Below are positions 17,641 to 28,000 of a stretch of 64,000 nt of DNA, piece after piece. Origin of the DNA: JABGPL01 sp964387885 (GTDB lineage: Bacteria > Electryoneota > AABM5-125-24 > Hatepunaeales > Hatepunaeaceae); assembly GCA_964387885.1 (NCBI GenBank), contig CAYLYZ010000019.1:1-64000 (forward strand), given 5' to 3'. The first letter of the stretch is position 1, and each line of letters opens with the position of its first letter. A model generated the notes under the pieces. The model was not told where the DNA came from and ran no database searches. It was given only the letters and a program-made list of their open reading frames with translations. Both the position numbers and the translations under genes were made by a program.

Positions 17641-18906
17641 TTATGTCTTCAACTTCTTCTTCTTCGCCGCCGGGAACAAAACATTATTAAGAATTAATCT
17701 ATATCCAGGTGAATTTTTATGCAGTTCCAGATTGGTCGGAGGATCTCCTATCATATGTCTGTAATCTTCCGGATCATGCCCCGCATAAAAAGTCCAGAAT
17801 CCCTTTCCCAAATTTCCGTGAATGTATTTAACTTCATTACGTCCTTCATATTCTCCCATCACAACAACAGATTGTTTGACAAGAGAGCGTCTGAAAGAGG
17901 TTGTCTGTCCCATAAAACCCTTTACGACAGAAGTATGACATTGGGTTAACATTGTAGGTACAGGATCATATTTTGCGGAAAATTCGAACAGTGTGAAATA
18001 ATCCCCGGATTCTCCGCGCAATCCTCGACCTGAGTCTTTTGTCATGTCAATATCAGAGAATTCATAAACATTCGGATCAAATACCATTTTAAAATCTCTG
18101 AATGCCATTGTTCTGGAGTAATCAAGTTTCTGCTGGGCATTTGGATCAGGTGGGTCACCGTCGAAAGGGGATGCAACGATATCGACCCCCTGAGCCGAGA
18201 GAGCGATATCATATGAGTCGGTACCCGAGCACATTGCAAACAGGAATCCACCCTTTTCAACGTATTTGCTTATTTCCAGAGCTACTGTTTTCTTCAACTC
18301 ACTTACTGATCCAAATCCCCACTCTCTTGTGCGCGCTTCGTCTCGTGCCTGATGTTCCCTGTACCAATCAGCATTTTTGTATGATCTGAAGAACTTTCCG
18401 AGTTGTCCTGTAAAATCTTCATGGTGTAAATGTAACCAATCATATTCCGGGAGCTTCCCATGAAGTACCTCATCATCATAAATCTGCTCAAAAGGAATTT
18501 CCGAATAATTCAGAGCCATTAGTACAGCATCATCCCATGGTTGATACCAGGAAGGTGCATAGACAGCGATCTTAGGTGCTTTTTCCAGTGGAATTACTTC
18601 CATATTTGCTTCTTCTATCTGAGCGTAGATATCGGTTGCCTGCCCACCTGATAATACCTCATATGTGACACCTCGCAATCGACAGAGCCTTTCCAACTGT
18701 TCGTAGTGATCACACATAAATGAACCGTGTCGATAGTTTAAAAGCCACTCGGATTTTCCGGCTTGTTTGACAGTCCAAAAAGCAATCCCGTAGGCTTTGA
18801 GGTGATCCCGTTGCGAGAGATCCATCGGAATAAGGATTTTACCCGCACTCAGAGCCGGATTTACTAAAACGAAGACTGTGAGCAGTAGTTGAATAAGAGT
18901 TTTCAT
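17641..18906 (-). CDS. Secreted protein of the family usually labelled 'asparagine synthetase B'
   Basis: Protein of 421 residues, counted from the ATG at 18906, which begins a Sec signal peptide (MKTLIQLLLTVFVLVNPALSA). A longer open frame to 19005 reads through the upstream terminator and is discarded. The sequence KILIPMDLSQRDHLKAYGIA and the WLLNYRHGSF block match a family common in Bacteroidota and relatives that databases often call asparagine synthetase B. The protein has neither the glutaminase nor the synthetase domain of AsnB and is exported, so that name should not be trusted. The central part (FLFAMCSGTDSYD, about residue 240) resembles a glutamine-amidotransferase/ThuA-like flavodoxin fold. 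It has no T9SS tail. It follows the C25 gene after a strong terminator, so it is probably transcribed separately. Confidence 0.65.
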   Translation of the reverse strand: MKTLIQLLLTVFVLVNPALSAGKILIPMDLSQRDHLKAYGIAFWTVKQAGKSEWLLNYRHGSFMCDHYEQLERLCRLRGVTYEVLSGGQATDIYAQIEEANMEVIPLEKAPKIAVYAPSWYQPWDDAVLMALNYSEIPFEQIYDDEVLHGKLPEYDWLHLHHEDFTGQLGKFFRSYKNADWYREHQARDEARTREWGFGSVSELKKTVALEISKYVEKGGFLFAMCSGTDSYDIALSAQGVDIVASPFDGDPPDPNAQQKLDYSRTMAFRDFKMVFDPNVYEFSDIDMTKDSGRGLRGESGDYFTLFEFSAKYDPVPTMLTQCHTSVVKGFMGQTTSFRRSLVKQSVVVMGEYEGRNEVKYIHGNLGKGFWTFYAGHDPEDYRHMIGDPPTNLELHKNSPGYRLILNNVLFPAAKKKKLKT

Positions 18907-18979
18907 CTGATAAAAGGATGGGGTGGTTTGTATGTAATTTGATAACCGAATTGAGGGTATGGATTCAACAATACAGTCC

Positions 18980-19022
18980 AAAAAGGAACCTGAATCCGGG
19001 AACAATTTCCCGGATTCAGGTT
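18980..19022 (-). terminator. Rho-independent terminator of the C25 gene
   Basis: Perfect 15-bp stem AACCTGAATCCGGGA / TCCCGGATTCAGGTT (18987-19001 with 19008-19022) with a six-base loop. On the minus strand it is followed by CC and then TTTTT. It lies 11 bases beyond the stop codon of the gene ending at 19033. Confidence 0.85.
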
Positions 19023-19032
19023 TGATATATTT

Positions 19033-22000
19033 CTACTTAACAAGCATTAACTTAACTGTTGTGGATTGTCCGGCACCCTGTAGACGGGCAAAATAGAGTC
19101 CGGAAGTCATCTTATTAGCATCCCAGACTGCATGATGATTCCCCGCCTTGTATGAACCTCTGGCTAATGTTGTTATCAGACGACCGGACATGTCAAATAT
19201 GCTCAAAGTTGCATTTCCGCTTTCAGGTAACCCATAACTTAACCTGACATGACTGTTGAACGGGTTTGGATATGCTTCGTTTATCCCAAATTCAACTGGC
19301 ACAGCAGATTCAATAAAAAGGTTACCAATGAGTAATCCATCACGTTCCCAGCTATTGTCTCCAATAATTGGATCTATTCCTGAATCAAATTCCTGACTTC
19401 CATTCCATATCTTGAAATGAAGATTGTCTCCGTTGACAGCTCCATCAATTATATCTGTATATGGATTATCTTCCCAGGCAGCAATACCAACTTGTCCCTC
19501 GGAATTAATCAGCCCGGATCCTATAAGAATATCATCCCTTACAAACACACCAAGTTCCCAACCAGCAAATTCCTGAGATGTAAGTGCAAGAATACTGGAG
19601 TTTGTCTCACCAGTAGATAGCAAGATGAAGTGTTTTGGTGTATCCAGATGATCCGTTGTTGTAGCCAGTCTCTCCTCAACGTTATAAATAAGTTCAGTTT
19701 CCTCAGAGACATTAAATTGGTAACCCTGACCAGGAGTCAGGTCACCCATGTTACTGAATTCAAATTCCGGGATGTAGAATCTTCCAAAGACGTCCTTTGC
19801 AATTTCCAGTCGATCTGCCAGGAGTTCCAATGCCACTATTGCATCAATTGGCTCATTAGGGTAATAAGCTTTCATATTCCAGCCTTCTGCCAGTGGAATT
19901 GGCTGATCAGGCGCAACTGTTCTTCCACTGATCAGCAATTCACCTTCACCTTGCAAGTGCATCATATAACCATCTGTGACAGACCATCCGGGGATATTGT
20001 TGAATTGTCGTTCAACCAGATAGAAACGACCCAAACCATCTTTCATCAGGGTCAGCAGATCCTCTTCGACTAATGGTGCGGTCATCCCTATGATGTCGTT
20101 ATTATCAGGTTCTATATTTAATGACACCATATTCCAGCCCGGTCGCAGGTTAAGAGCTCTTTGGGCGCGTTGCCCCGGTCCTGCGGTAACTTCAAGAGTA
20201 ACACCAATTCTTGTTTCACCTCCGATAGCATTATGGAGATACACTAGATCACCTTCAAACACAACTGCGGGTAACTCAGATGCATCCAATGTGAGTGTGT
20301 AATCCTGAACCTCTTCAGCTTCAGTCACTCCCTCTTCAGGTTCAACCATAAACCAGTCTTTTCTTGCATCGACCTGCCAGATATCGAATCTGTCCTCAGC
20401 CCCGCGATTGGCAACAGCAATCAAAACCCAGCTGTAAACATCATATTGATTCGTTATAAACGCAGCTTGAGGAGTACCTGCACCTTCCGGCATCAGAATT
20501 CCAACGAATTCAACGTTCCCGTTATCGGGATTTATTTTGCTGATTATATTGTCTCCAATATCCCGATCTTTGTGGTAAACGAAAATCGAATGTCCATCCG
20601 GTGAATCAGGCCAATAAGCCAAACCGTAAATACGCATTCCCTGACGATCAATTTCAACAATCGCATTGCCTTCCCTGTCCATACCAACAATATCAGAGGT
20701 TGTGCTTGAAACCCAGAGAATCTCCCTGTCAGGATCCCAGGCGAAGTTGTTTGTTGGATTAAATGGTCCTTCAAACTCAGCCATTAACTCTCCCTGCAGG
20801 TTAATCGCGTAAATCGTGTTGGAACCCGAACTCCAAATCCATTCTCCATCGAAGGTCATATCCTTGAATCCATATCCCCCTTCACCGGGTTGGTCAAATT
20901 GATCAACAAGTTCTCCGTCTCGATTAATTACATATATAACGGGTGATCGATCATTTGCTCCTGCAGCATAGAATAGGTCATTGGCATATACAACACCTTG
21001 TATTCGAGCATCCTCTGCAATAACACCGGCTCCGATTTGTTCTCGCAAATCCCATGGATCAGCATTCGCATCACCCCGCAGGTGACGTTCTATCCTCCAT
21101 TCAAGCGGCCCGTTTCCTGTATTTGCAACCTCAAATTCAACTTCGGTATTACCGTCAATGTTCAGCGCTCTTGCCATCTCTTCTACAGATGGAGTGAACT
21201 CAGGATGGAGAAGTGCGAAGTCGACACTCAGTGTTTCATCTTCAGCAATATCAAATCCGGTTAATGTAGAGTCGTTCCATCCTTGTTTAGAGGCTGTAAT
21301 CTCATAATCCTCACCAATAATTATATCTTCGACAATATAATTTCCATCCTCATCTGTTTCAGCCCAGAATCCACGACTGGTTACAAGAGTTACTTCCGGT
21401 AGAGGTTCTCCCGTTTCAACATCCGTCACCGTACCTTCAATTGCACCTGTGATAAACTCAGACGCTGTCGTGAATTTAATAGCCATCTCATTCTCGAGGC
21501 GTTTTGCACCTTGTGTGTAAGTGTTCCAATAGGTGTACTGCAAGCCGTCTGTGTCATCGAGATTACCTATGCCGATTGTACAGTAAGGGGTGTCATTTCG
21601 ACCGGGTGAACCACTGTTTCTGATGTTCTTATATTGATAAACAATAACTCCATCACCACTATATGTAGGATGAAATTCCGGATCATACAGTATCAGTTGA
21701 AATGTCTCGGGAGTATTGTCAGCCAATCTGCGCATATTGTTCCATTCAACAATAAACTGTGCCCCATCTTCATCGTAATGATAGAAAATTCTCCCGGTGG
21801 ATAGATTATCCCAGAAGACACATAGTTGTGCGTTGGGCCCCCCTCCAGAGGCGATACGACGATTTCGAAAATCGGATAAATCTTCCCAGTCTCCAAATGC
21901 TGCCCATCCCGAGGTACTAATTGTTATTTGATTAAACTCCTCACCGTAATACATAAAGGGGAATGGCAAATCAAAAACAGCACTTTCATCCATGTTATCA

Positions 22001-24837
22001 CCTCCGTCACGAAGATCGGTATTTGTTCCCCGGAAATCCTCATCCTCATTGGGATCAATTTCAATCCATTCATAAACGGGAGCCATTTCCCAATCGCGAT
22101 CACCATCGTCGAAACAAACATATCCATAATCATCCGGACCAAATGGATCGGTAACTTCAGGTTCACTGAGTTCAAAGGAAATCGTTGTTGTATCTCTGAA
22201 TCCTCCTTCGGTCTCAATGTAAACCATCAAATACACCTCAGTTCCTGGCACCGTAAACGGATGTGCGCGGACTCGGAAACTCTGATTATTTCCGGTACCA
22301 TCATCACCCTCATCAATACCATTGTATTCAACCTCTTCATCAACAACAGTGACAACTGTATGCAAACTGACAAGGGTTGCCAAGAATGGATCAAGGTCCT
22401 TATTTCCTATATTTTCAAGGGTGACATCGAGTAGCTTTACATCACCCGGTTCGAATTCACCATCCTCAAATTCGAGATTGGTGATTGCAATTCGAGGAGA
22501 TTCAACCATTACCTCAACCATCGAATTCCAGGTTTGATCTGCAGCTGAGATTTGAGCTACTAATTGGAGTAAATATTGGTCAGGACAAGCGGGATCAATA
22601 TTAACTACAAACACTCCTTCATCGCTCTCTCCGGCTTGTGGGCATGCTTCAACTTCCAAAGCTTCTCCGGCAACCTCAGCCCACGGTGAAATAGATGCAA
22701 GTGTAACAATGGCTCCCCCTTCAGGGACTTCACTGCCGAAATTTGTCCAGCTTACATTCAGTTCAATTGTCTCACCGGGATTGGCTGCTTCATCTCCATC
22801 ACCAGCACTTTCACCCTCATCATCATCATCAACTCGCCATGTTTCAAGACCAATATAAAATTCAGAATCTTCTACAGGAACAGTTGCCAACAAAGCCTTT
22901 GTATTGTGTTTGGTTACAGTTACTAAAATATCACCTTCTGAAAGTTCATCTGTATTGATATGGAAATTAACAATACCCTCTGCGTTAGTATATTCGACTA
23001 ACTGAAACTCATCGTCCTCTTTGTATAAGCAAACCACAGCATCTTCAACTGCTGCTTCATCTTCCTCAGTTAAAACTTCAACTCTGAAATAACTCTCACC
23101 TGTTGAGAAAGATTCAGGGTGTGATGCTGTGATAATCTCAGGAATACCGGTATAAATATGTGTCGCAGGATCACCCATAAGATTTGTCCAGCGACTGAAG
23201 TTGTTCACGTTAGCATTATCAAATCCAGCATACTGACGCCAGAGCTCGATTCGACCGCGATTTACAGCCGTTCCAAAAGTGTAAAGGTCATCCTTAAGGA
23301 TTCCCACCCAGATACCTGTCGAAACGGCATTATTGAACTGAACGTGAGTACCGTTTGTGCAAAATCCAACCGCACCGGTACCACCACCCCTTGATCGTAG
23401 GAATGCCTCAGTGTGACCAAATGTGTTGATATAGTTACCAGATGAGCAAGTAAGTAGGATTACAGTTGGGTAACGTTCGTGATTACGGAAGTTCATGATT
23501 TGATTTGGTGACAGTTGCTCAATACCAACCCATCCGCGATAGTTTGAAAATGCAACACCTCTCTCGAATTCCCTTTGGAAAAATGTAGGTACACTCTGCC
23601 CTTGAAATGGCGCATTAAAATACCACTCATGAATATCGTTAAAATCCCTGGCTTCAAGCTCATATTTTACCCACCTATTCACAAGTATGGTTGAGAGACC
23701 GGAAATCTGGGCACCGGCGCATACCATACCTTCCAGAAACCAATCGGTATCCTCCATGTAAGGATCAGATTCATAGTTGACTATTTTTTCAACCACACGC
23801 ACTAAATCTTGCCTACTACCAACCGAGATTCTGCCAACGATGGCATCAGCGAGAATGTCATTACCCTCAAGCATGACGTAATCATGATCTGTCTGATTAT
23901 AAGCAGAAATCGAAATACCGCCACCTGCGTCACCGACTAACGCAACTATTTCAGGTGGATTTTCCCAATTATCATAAGCGCGCTGAATATGCTGTTTTAC
24001 AGTTCCGGTACCTGCATTGTTTTGCACTTCCTGCAGACGGACATCCCAACCGGATCTCATTCGCCAGTCGATCAAAGGCTGGAGGTCTTCCAACACACCA
24101 TCCACGTTCGGATAAATCAGAAGATAAGAACCCCGATCAGGGTTGGCAAAATCACGTCGAGGTGGATTTAAAACCAATCCATCGAGAATTCGGTTCATGT
24201 TTGACGATGGTCTGTCCCGGTCAGGATTTATTACGGGATTTATACCATTATTTCCAACATACTCAAGCTCAAAGTCGAAGTTGTCATTGTATCGCATCTC
24301 TCCCGTCTGAGGATTGAATTGAAATGGATACATGATGACCGTAATCAGGCGGTTACCACGCAGAATAACTGGCTCGCTAAGTTTTATTGCGTCCGGAGGC
24401 CAGAATCCCTCAACAGAAAGGAATTCATCCGAAGCCTCAACATATTCAACAACACCATTTACTTCATGAGGAGCAATTGCGGGTTCCCAACCGTTTTCGA
24501 TTCTTGAATTGATGGAATGTACTATAAGCTGTATATCACTTTGGGGTGGGACTAAAACAGCCCTGGATATGAAGGGAAGATTTGGCCATCCCTCTCTGAA
24601 TAGAGTAGGTTCAGCACCAAGTGCGAACTGATCAAATCTGTTGTTGTTTGCATCAATGGATTCAGATGTAAAATCCTCAATACTTAAGTTGATGCGTGTT
24701 GCATCCTGTGAATCATAGATTACCCCAACTTCAACCGGGGTTGATGCAACCTGACTTACAGCTGCAACTGAAGTTTCGCAGGCAAAAAATGTAATTGCTA
24801 AAAGGATGAAAAAGAGCAGAAACGTAAATTGTTTCAT
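19033..24837 (-). CDS. Gingipain-type (peptidase C25) protein with large C-terminal extensions and T9SS tail
   Basis: Protein of 1,934 residues with a Sec signal peptide and a GGAGG ribosome binding site. Order: propeptide-like region (about 30-225), C25 caspase-like domain (about 228-565), Ig/CARDB-like sandwiches (565-900), a nidogen-like sandwich (about 902-1125), a carboxypeptidase-regulatory-like domain (1130-1215), an ASH-like segment, a beta-propeller (about 1277-1500), the duplicated GWN/GYQ module (about 1560-1770) and a sorting domain with YPNPFNSH (1850-1934). The Cys of the C25 site is kept (Cys464, LLTCSSGN), but the usual catalytic His of the NYxGHG motif is Trp436 (NYRGWVG). 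Either the protein is not a peptidase or it uses another His. The tail from the regulatory-like domain to the propeller also occurs in the S8 protein upstream. It is secreted to the cell surface by T9SS (inferred). Confidence 0.82.
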   Translation of the reverse strand: MKQFTFLLFFILLAITFFACETSVAAVSQVASTPVEVGVIYDSQDATRINLSIEDFTSESIDANNNRFDQFALGAEPTLFREGWPNLPFISRAVLVPPQSDIQLIVHSINSRIENGWEPAIAPHEVNGVVEYVEASDEFLSVEGFWPPDAIKLSEPVILRGNRLITVIMYPFQFNPQTGEMRYNDNFDFELEYVGNNGINPVINPDRDRPSSNMNRILDGLVLNPPRRDFANPDRGSYLLIYPNVDGVLEDLQPLIDWRMRSGWDVRLQEVQNNAGTGTVKQHIQRAYDNWENPPEIVALVGDAGGGISISAYNQTDHDYVMLEGNDILADAIVGRISVGSRQDLVRVVEKIVNYESDPYMEDTDWFLEGMVCAGAQISGLSTILVNRWVKYELEARDFNDIHEWYFNAPFQGQSVPTFFQREFERGVAFSNYRGWVGIEQLSPNQIMNFRNHERYPTVILLTCSSGNYINTFGHTEAFLRSRGGGTGAVGFCTNGTHVQFNNAVSTGIWVGILKDDLYTFGTAVNRGRIELWRQYAGFDNANVNNFSRWTNLMGDPATHIYTGIPEIITASHPESFSTGESYFRVEVLTEEDEAAVEDAVVCLYKEDDEFQLVEYTNAEGIVNFHINTDELSEGDILVTVTKHNTKALLATVPVEDSEFYIGLETWRVDDDDEGESAGDGDEAANPGETIELNVSWTNFGSEVPEGGAIVTLASISPWAEVAGEALEVEACPQAGESDEGVFVVNIDPACPDQYLLQLVAQISAADQTWNSMVEVMVESPRIAITNLEFEDGEFEPGDVKLLDVTLENIGNKDLDPFLATLVSLHTVVTVVDEEVEYNGIDEGDDGTGNNQSFRVRAHPFTVPGTEVYLMVYIETEGGFRDTTTISFELSEPEVTDPFGPDDYGYVCFDDGDRDWEMAPVYEWIEIDPNEDEDFRGTNTDLRDGGDNMDESAVFDLPFPFMYYGEEFNQITISTSGWAAFGDWEDLSDFRNRRIASGGGPNAQLCVFWDNLSTGRIFYHYDEDGAQFIVEWNNMRRLADNTPETFQLILYDPEFHPTYSGDGVIVYQYKNIRNSGSPGRNDTPYCTIGIGNLDDTDGLQYTYWNTYTQGAKRLENEMAIKFTTASEFITGAIEGTVTDVETGEPLPEVTLVTSRGFWAETDEDGNYIVEDIIIGEDYEITASKQGWNDSTLTGFDIAEDETLSVDFALLHPEFTPSVEEMARALNIDGNTEVEFEVANTGNGPLEWRIERHLRGDANADPWDLREQIGAGVIAEDARIQGVVYANDLFYAAGANDRSPVIYVINRDGELVDQFDQPGEGGYGFKDMTFDGEWIWSSGSNTIYAINLQGELMAEFEGPFNPTNNFAWDPDREILWVSSTTSDIVGMDREGNAIVEIDRQGMRIYGLAYWPDSPDGHSIFVYHKDRDIGDNIISKINPDNGNVEFVGILMPEGAGTPQAAFITNQYDVYSWVLIAVANRGAEDRFDIWQVDARKDWFMVEPEEGVTEAEEVQDYTLTLDASELPAVVFEGDLVYLHNAIGGETRIGVTLEVTAGPGQRAQRALNLRPGWNMVSLNIEPDNNDIIGMTAPLVEEDLLTLMKDGLGRFYLVERQFNNIPGWSVTDGYMMHLQGEGELLISGRTVAPDQPIPLAEGWNMKAYYPNEPIDAIVALELLADRLEIAKDVFGRFYIPEFEFSNMGDLTPGQGYQFNVSEETELIYNVEERLATTTDHLDTPKHFILLSTGETNSSILALTSQEFAGWELGVFVRDDILIGSGLINSEGQVGIAAWEDNPYTDIIDGAVNGDNLHFKIWNGSQEFDSGIDPIIGDNSWERDGLLIGNLFIESAVPVEFGINEAYPNPFNSHVRLSYGLPESGNATLSIFDMSGRLITTLARGSYKAGNHHAVWDANKMTSGLYFARLQGAGQSTTVKLMLVK

Positions 24838-24894
24838 TGATTGAGCCTCCGTGCCGATGTTACCCTGAGGGATTGTAAAAAACTGTATCTAAAT

Positions 24895-24923
24895 ATGATA
24901 CGAGAATAAATCGGAAATGTCAA
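24895..24923 (-). promoter_or_regulatory. Sigma70-type promoter of the C25 gene
   Basis: On the minus strand, TTGACA (24923-24918), a spacer of exactly 17 bases and TATCAT (24900-24895). It lies 58 bases upstream of the start codon. The match is by eye. Confidence 0.6.
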
Positions 24924-25051
24924 GTTGTTCCGACATACGGATTACTATACATGAAGGGATAATCACCTTTTCAGAGATTATTTGTGTTTTATTACTGTGA
25001 TATCATTTTGACAAATATTTTGTACAATTTGATGTAGTTTAAGCACATATT

Positions 25052-28000
25052 CTATTTTAACAGAGCAACTTTGAGGACACTCGATTTGTTATTCGAAGTA
25101 AGAGTTACAAAATAAACTCCGGAATTTAAATTCGATTCATGCAATTCGTACTTGTAGTATCCCGATTTTTTTGCATATCGAGAGAATGTTTTGACTTCTC
25201 GACCATTTACATCGAAGAGTTTCAGGGTAAATATGCCTGGTTTTTCAAGACTAAATGAAATTAGAGTATTTGCATTGAAAGGATTTGGGTAAATCGATTG
25301 AAAACCAAAGGTGATTGGTATTTCGTTTTCATCAGGTGAAACTGAATTGGGTCGATAAAAAAAAGAAAACATTTCCCGACTTCGTACACTGTCACCTTCG
25401 CTTGTAGCGATTACCCACCATTGAAAATCCTGTTCAACTTCAACATTAAAATCAAGAGTATCCAGCAGAAGGTCTATTTGAGAAGCTGGTGTTAGTATAT
25501 ATGTCGAGTCATTTGCCGATTTAATCCACAGTACATACTCCACCTCCCCATCTTCATTCCTGTCAACCGAGTTTTCCCAGGCGAAGCTTATCTCAGAAGA
25601 ATGTAATATCTCCTCATTCTCAGGTGAAATCAGGCTGAAATCGTTGGGAGGTACAGATCCTGAAACTTCAAGTGTGATAGACAGGTTATTCGAATTGCTG
25701 AGAGCGTTATGAGAGAAAATAAATTCACCCTCATAAAGTTGTGGTATTAAATCGTTTGTAGATATAATCAACTCTAACTGTTCAGATGAACCGGGATTTA
25801 TTTCACCTTCTTCGGGAAAAAGTGTCATCCAGGCGGTTTTATATTCAATATGCCAGATGTCGATTCGATCTCCCCCCTCATTGGGAGCGCAATTTGTGAT
25901 ATTGAAAAAAACGTGACTTAGAGGATTAAATATGCTTGAAATAAAAGCCCCTCCCGGAGCACCTCCCTGTTCAGGTTCAAGCTGTGTGATAAGCAATGTA
26001 TCACCGGTTTCAGGATTCATTTTCCCCACGATCTGATTGTTATTATTGGGGGCTCTTGATAAGAAATAAAGCGGTGAGTCATCAGGATCATCCCGTCTGT
26101 ATGCGAAGCCGTAAATCAAGATGTTAGAGTTTTCAAACTCTACAATTACGTTACCATCAACATCAATACCGAAAATGCCGGATCCCAGTCCAGTTACCCA
26201 ATAAAGTTCATTTTCCGGATCCCAGGTAATGCCGGTTAATGGACCCTCTGGTACTTGAATGGAGTTGATAAACTCACCCTCCGGAGAAAAGCCATAAATC
26301 ATATCCGTCTCAACACCCCATAAATTCACACCATCGTATGCTAAATCTCTCAAACCTCGTGAATTTTCACCAACTTGTGAAAACGAATCAACTACAGCCC
26401 CCTCCCGATTCATCTTATAGATTATCGGATTCCTGTTGTTAGCGCCTGATACGTAGAAATGTTGATCAGCAAATACAACTCCTTCAATTCGATTGTCACC
26501 AACCTGCAGTCCAATATTGTGTGAGCCCAATAATTCCCAGGGTTGGATTTCATCAACGTTTCTCAATCGTTTTTCAACAGACCATTCGAGAAGCCCATTT
26601 CCCGAATTTTCAATAGTAAGTTCTTCTTCTTCGTTAATCCCCTCATCAAGGTTGAAAGTGAATACCGTATCGGATAAAGCAAAATCTGGGTGAAGCAATC
26701 CGAAATTTACCTCAAGCACTCCCTCGACTTCAAGAACAAGCTCCGTAAAGGTTGAGTCATTGTAACCAGTTTTTCGCGCTGTAATAGAAAACTCACGGTC
26801 AGACATTGCATTTTCTATTACCCACTCACCATTCTCATCAGTTAATGTTTCCTCACCATAATCAGTAATAACGCTTGCTCCCTCAATCCCGGAATCTGAT
26901 TCAGCATCTAAAACAACACCATTTAACGTCCCTGGGACATTTGGGATGAATTCAATTGCAGCTCTTAAATTGGGTCTCGGTCCGATGTTTCCCATTCCAT
27001 GAGGTCCATCCTGTTGTGGTGAACCTGTCTCAAACAGCATATCTCTGATCTCAACTGCGGATAGAACATCTTCATTTTGGTATCTTTCTTTGTATATCCC
27101 CTGTATACAAGCTGCCGCGCCGGCAATCATTGGGGTTGCACCGGAAGTTCCGCCAAAATTTGAACAATACCATTGTCTCTGGTCTCGATTAGGGAAGAAA
27201 AGATCACCATAGCCTGCAGTAACTATACCCCACCCCCAGCCCTGCAAATCAACTCGAACTCCGTAATTTGAAAAACTGGCACGAGAACGGTCTGGTCCCC
27301 ACTCACCGATCGGAGGATTACCGGCACCTACGAGAATAGCTCCCGAATGACGATTCTCCGGATTAAAACGACCTTCAAATCGATCAGAGTCGAGGTTGTG
27401 ATTACCATTGCAACCAGCTTCAACAACTATAATACCATTTGCAGCAGCAGTTTCGATTACATCGAAGATATCCTGCACTACTTCCATAGGTTCAAGAGCA
27501 TGAGACTGAATTTCCAGAACAATAATGTCTCCTTCATCTAATTGTTCTGAAGCTTCAATAATAAAAGGAGCAATTTCCGCTACTACATTTGCAGTAGCCA
27601 TTGAAATGCCTCCAATTTCAACATTGGGGCAAAAACCATCGATTCCGTAATCATTGTGCTGACCGATGAGTATTCCAATTACAGCATCACCATGATCAAC
27701 GTGATGGATACGCTGATTTCTTTCATAAAATGGTTCCTTAAAGTCCTCGTGCTCAAAAGTCCAGCCAAATTCAATATCTATAATTTTGACGCCTTCTCCC
27801 ATCCCACCCTCAATTTCCCATGCAGCTGGAGCATCAAGTCCCTCAGGAGCGTCATAAAGGTAGATTTGATCATCTGTGTACAATGGTGTTTCGGGTTCAA
27901 TATCAAAGGGTAAGCATATACGGTACTTTGGATAGGCTGTTTCAACATACGGACTTTTCAATAGAGCATTTACCAATTCAACACTTTGATCAAATGAATC

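Noticed and set aside
17641..18906. Genuine asparagine synthetase B
   Set aside because: The protein has a signal peptide and neither the N-terminal Cys glutaminase domain nor the PP-loop synthetase domain.
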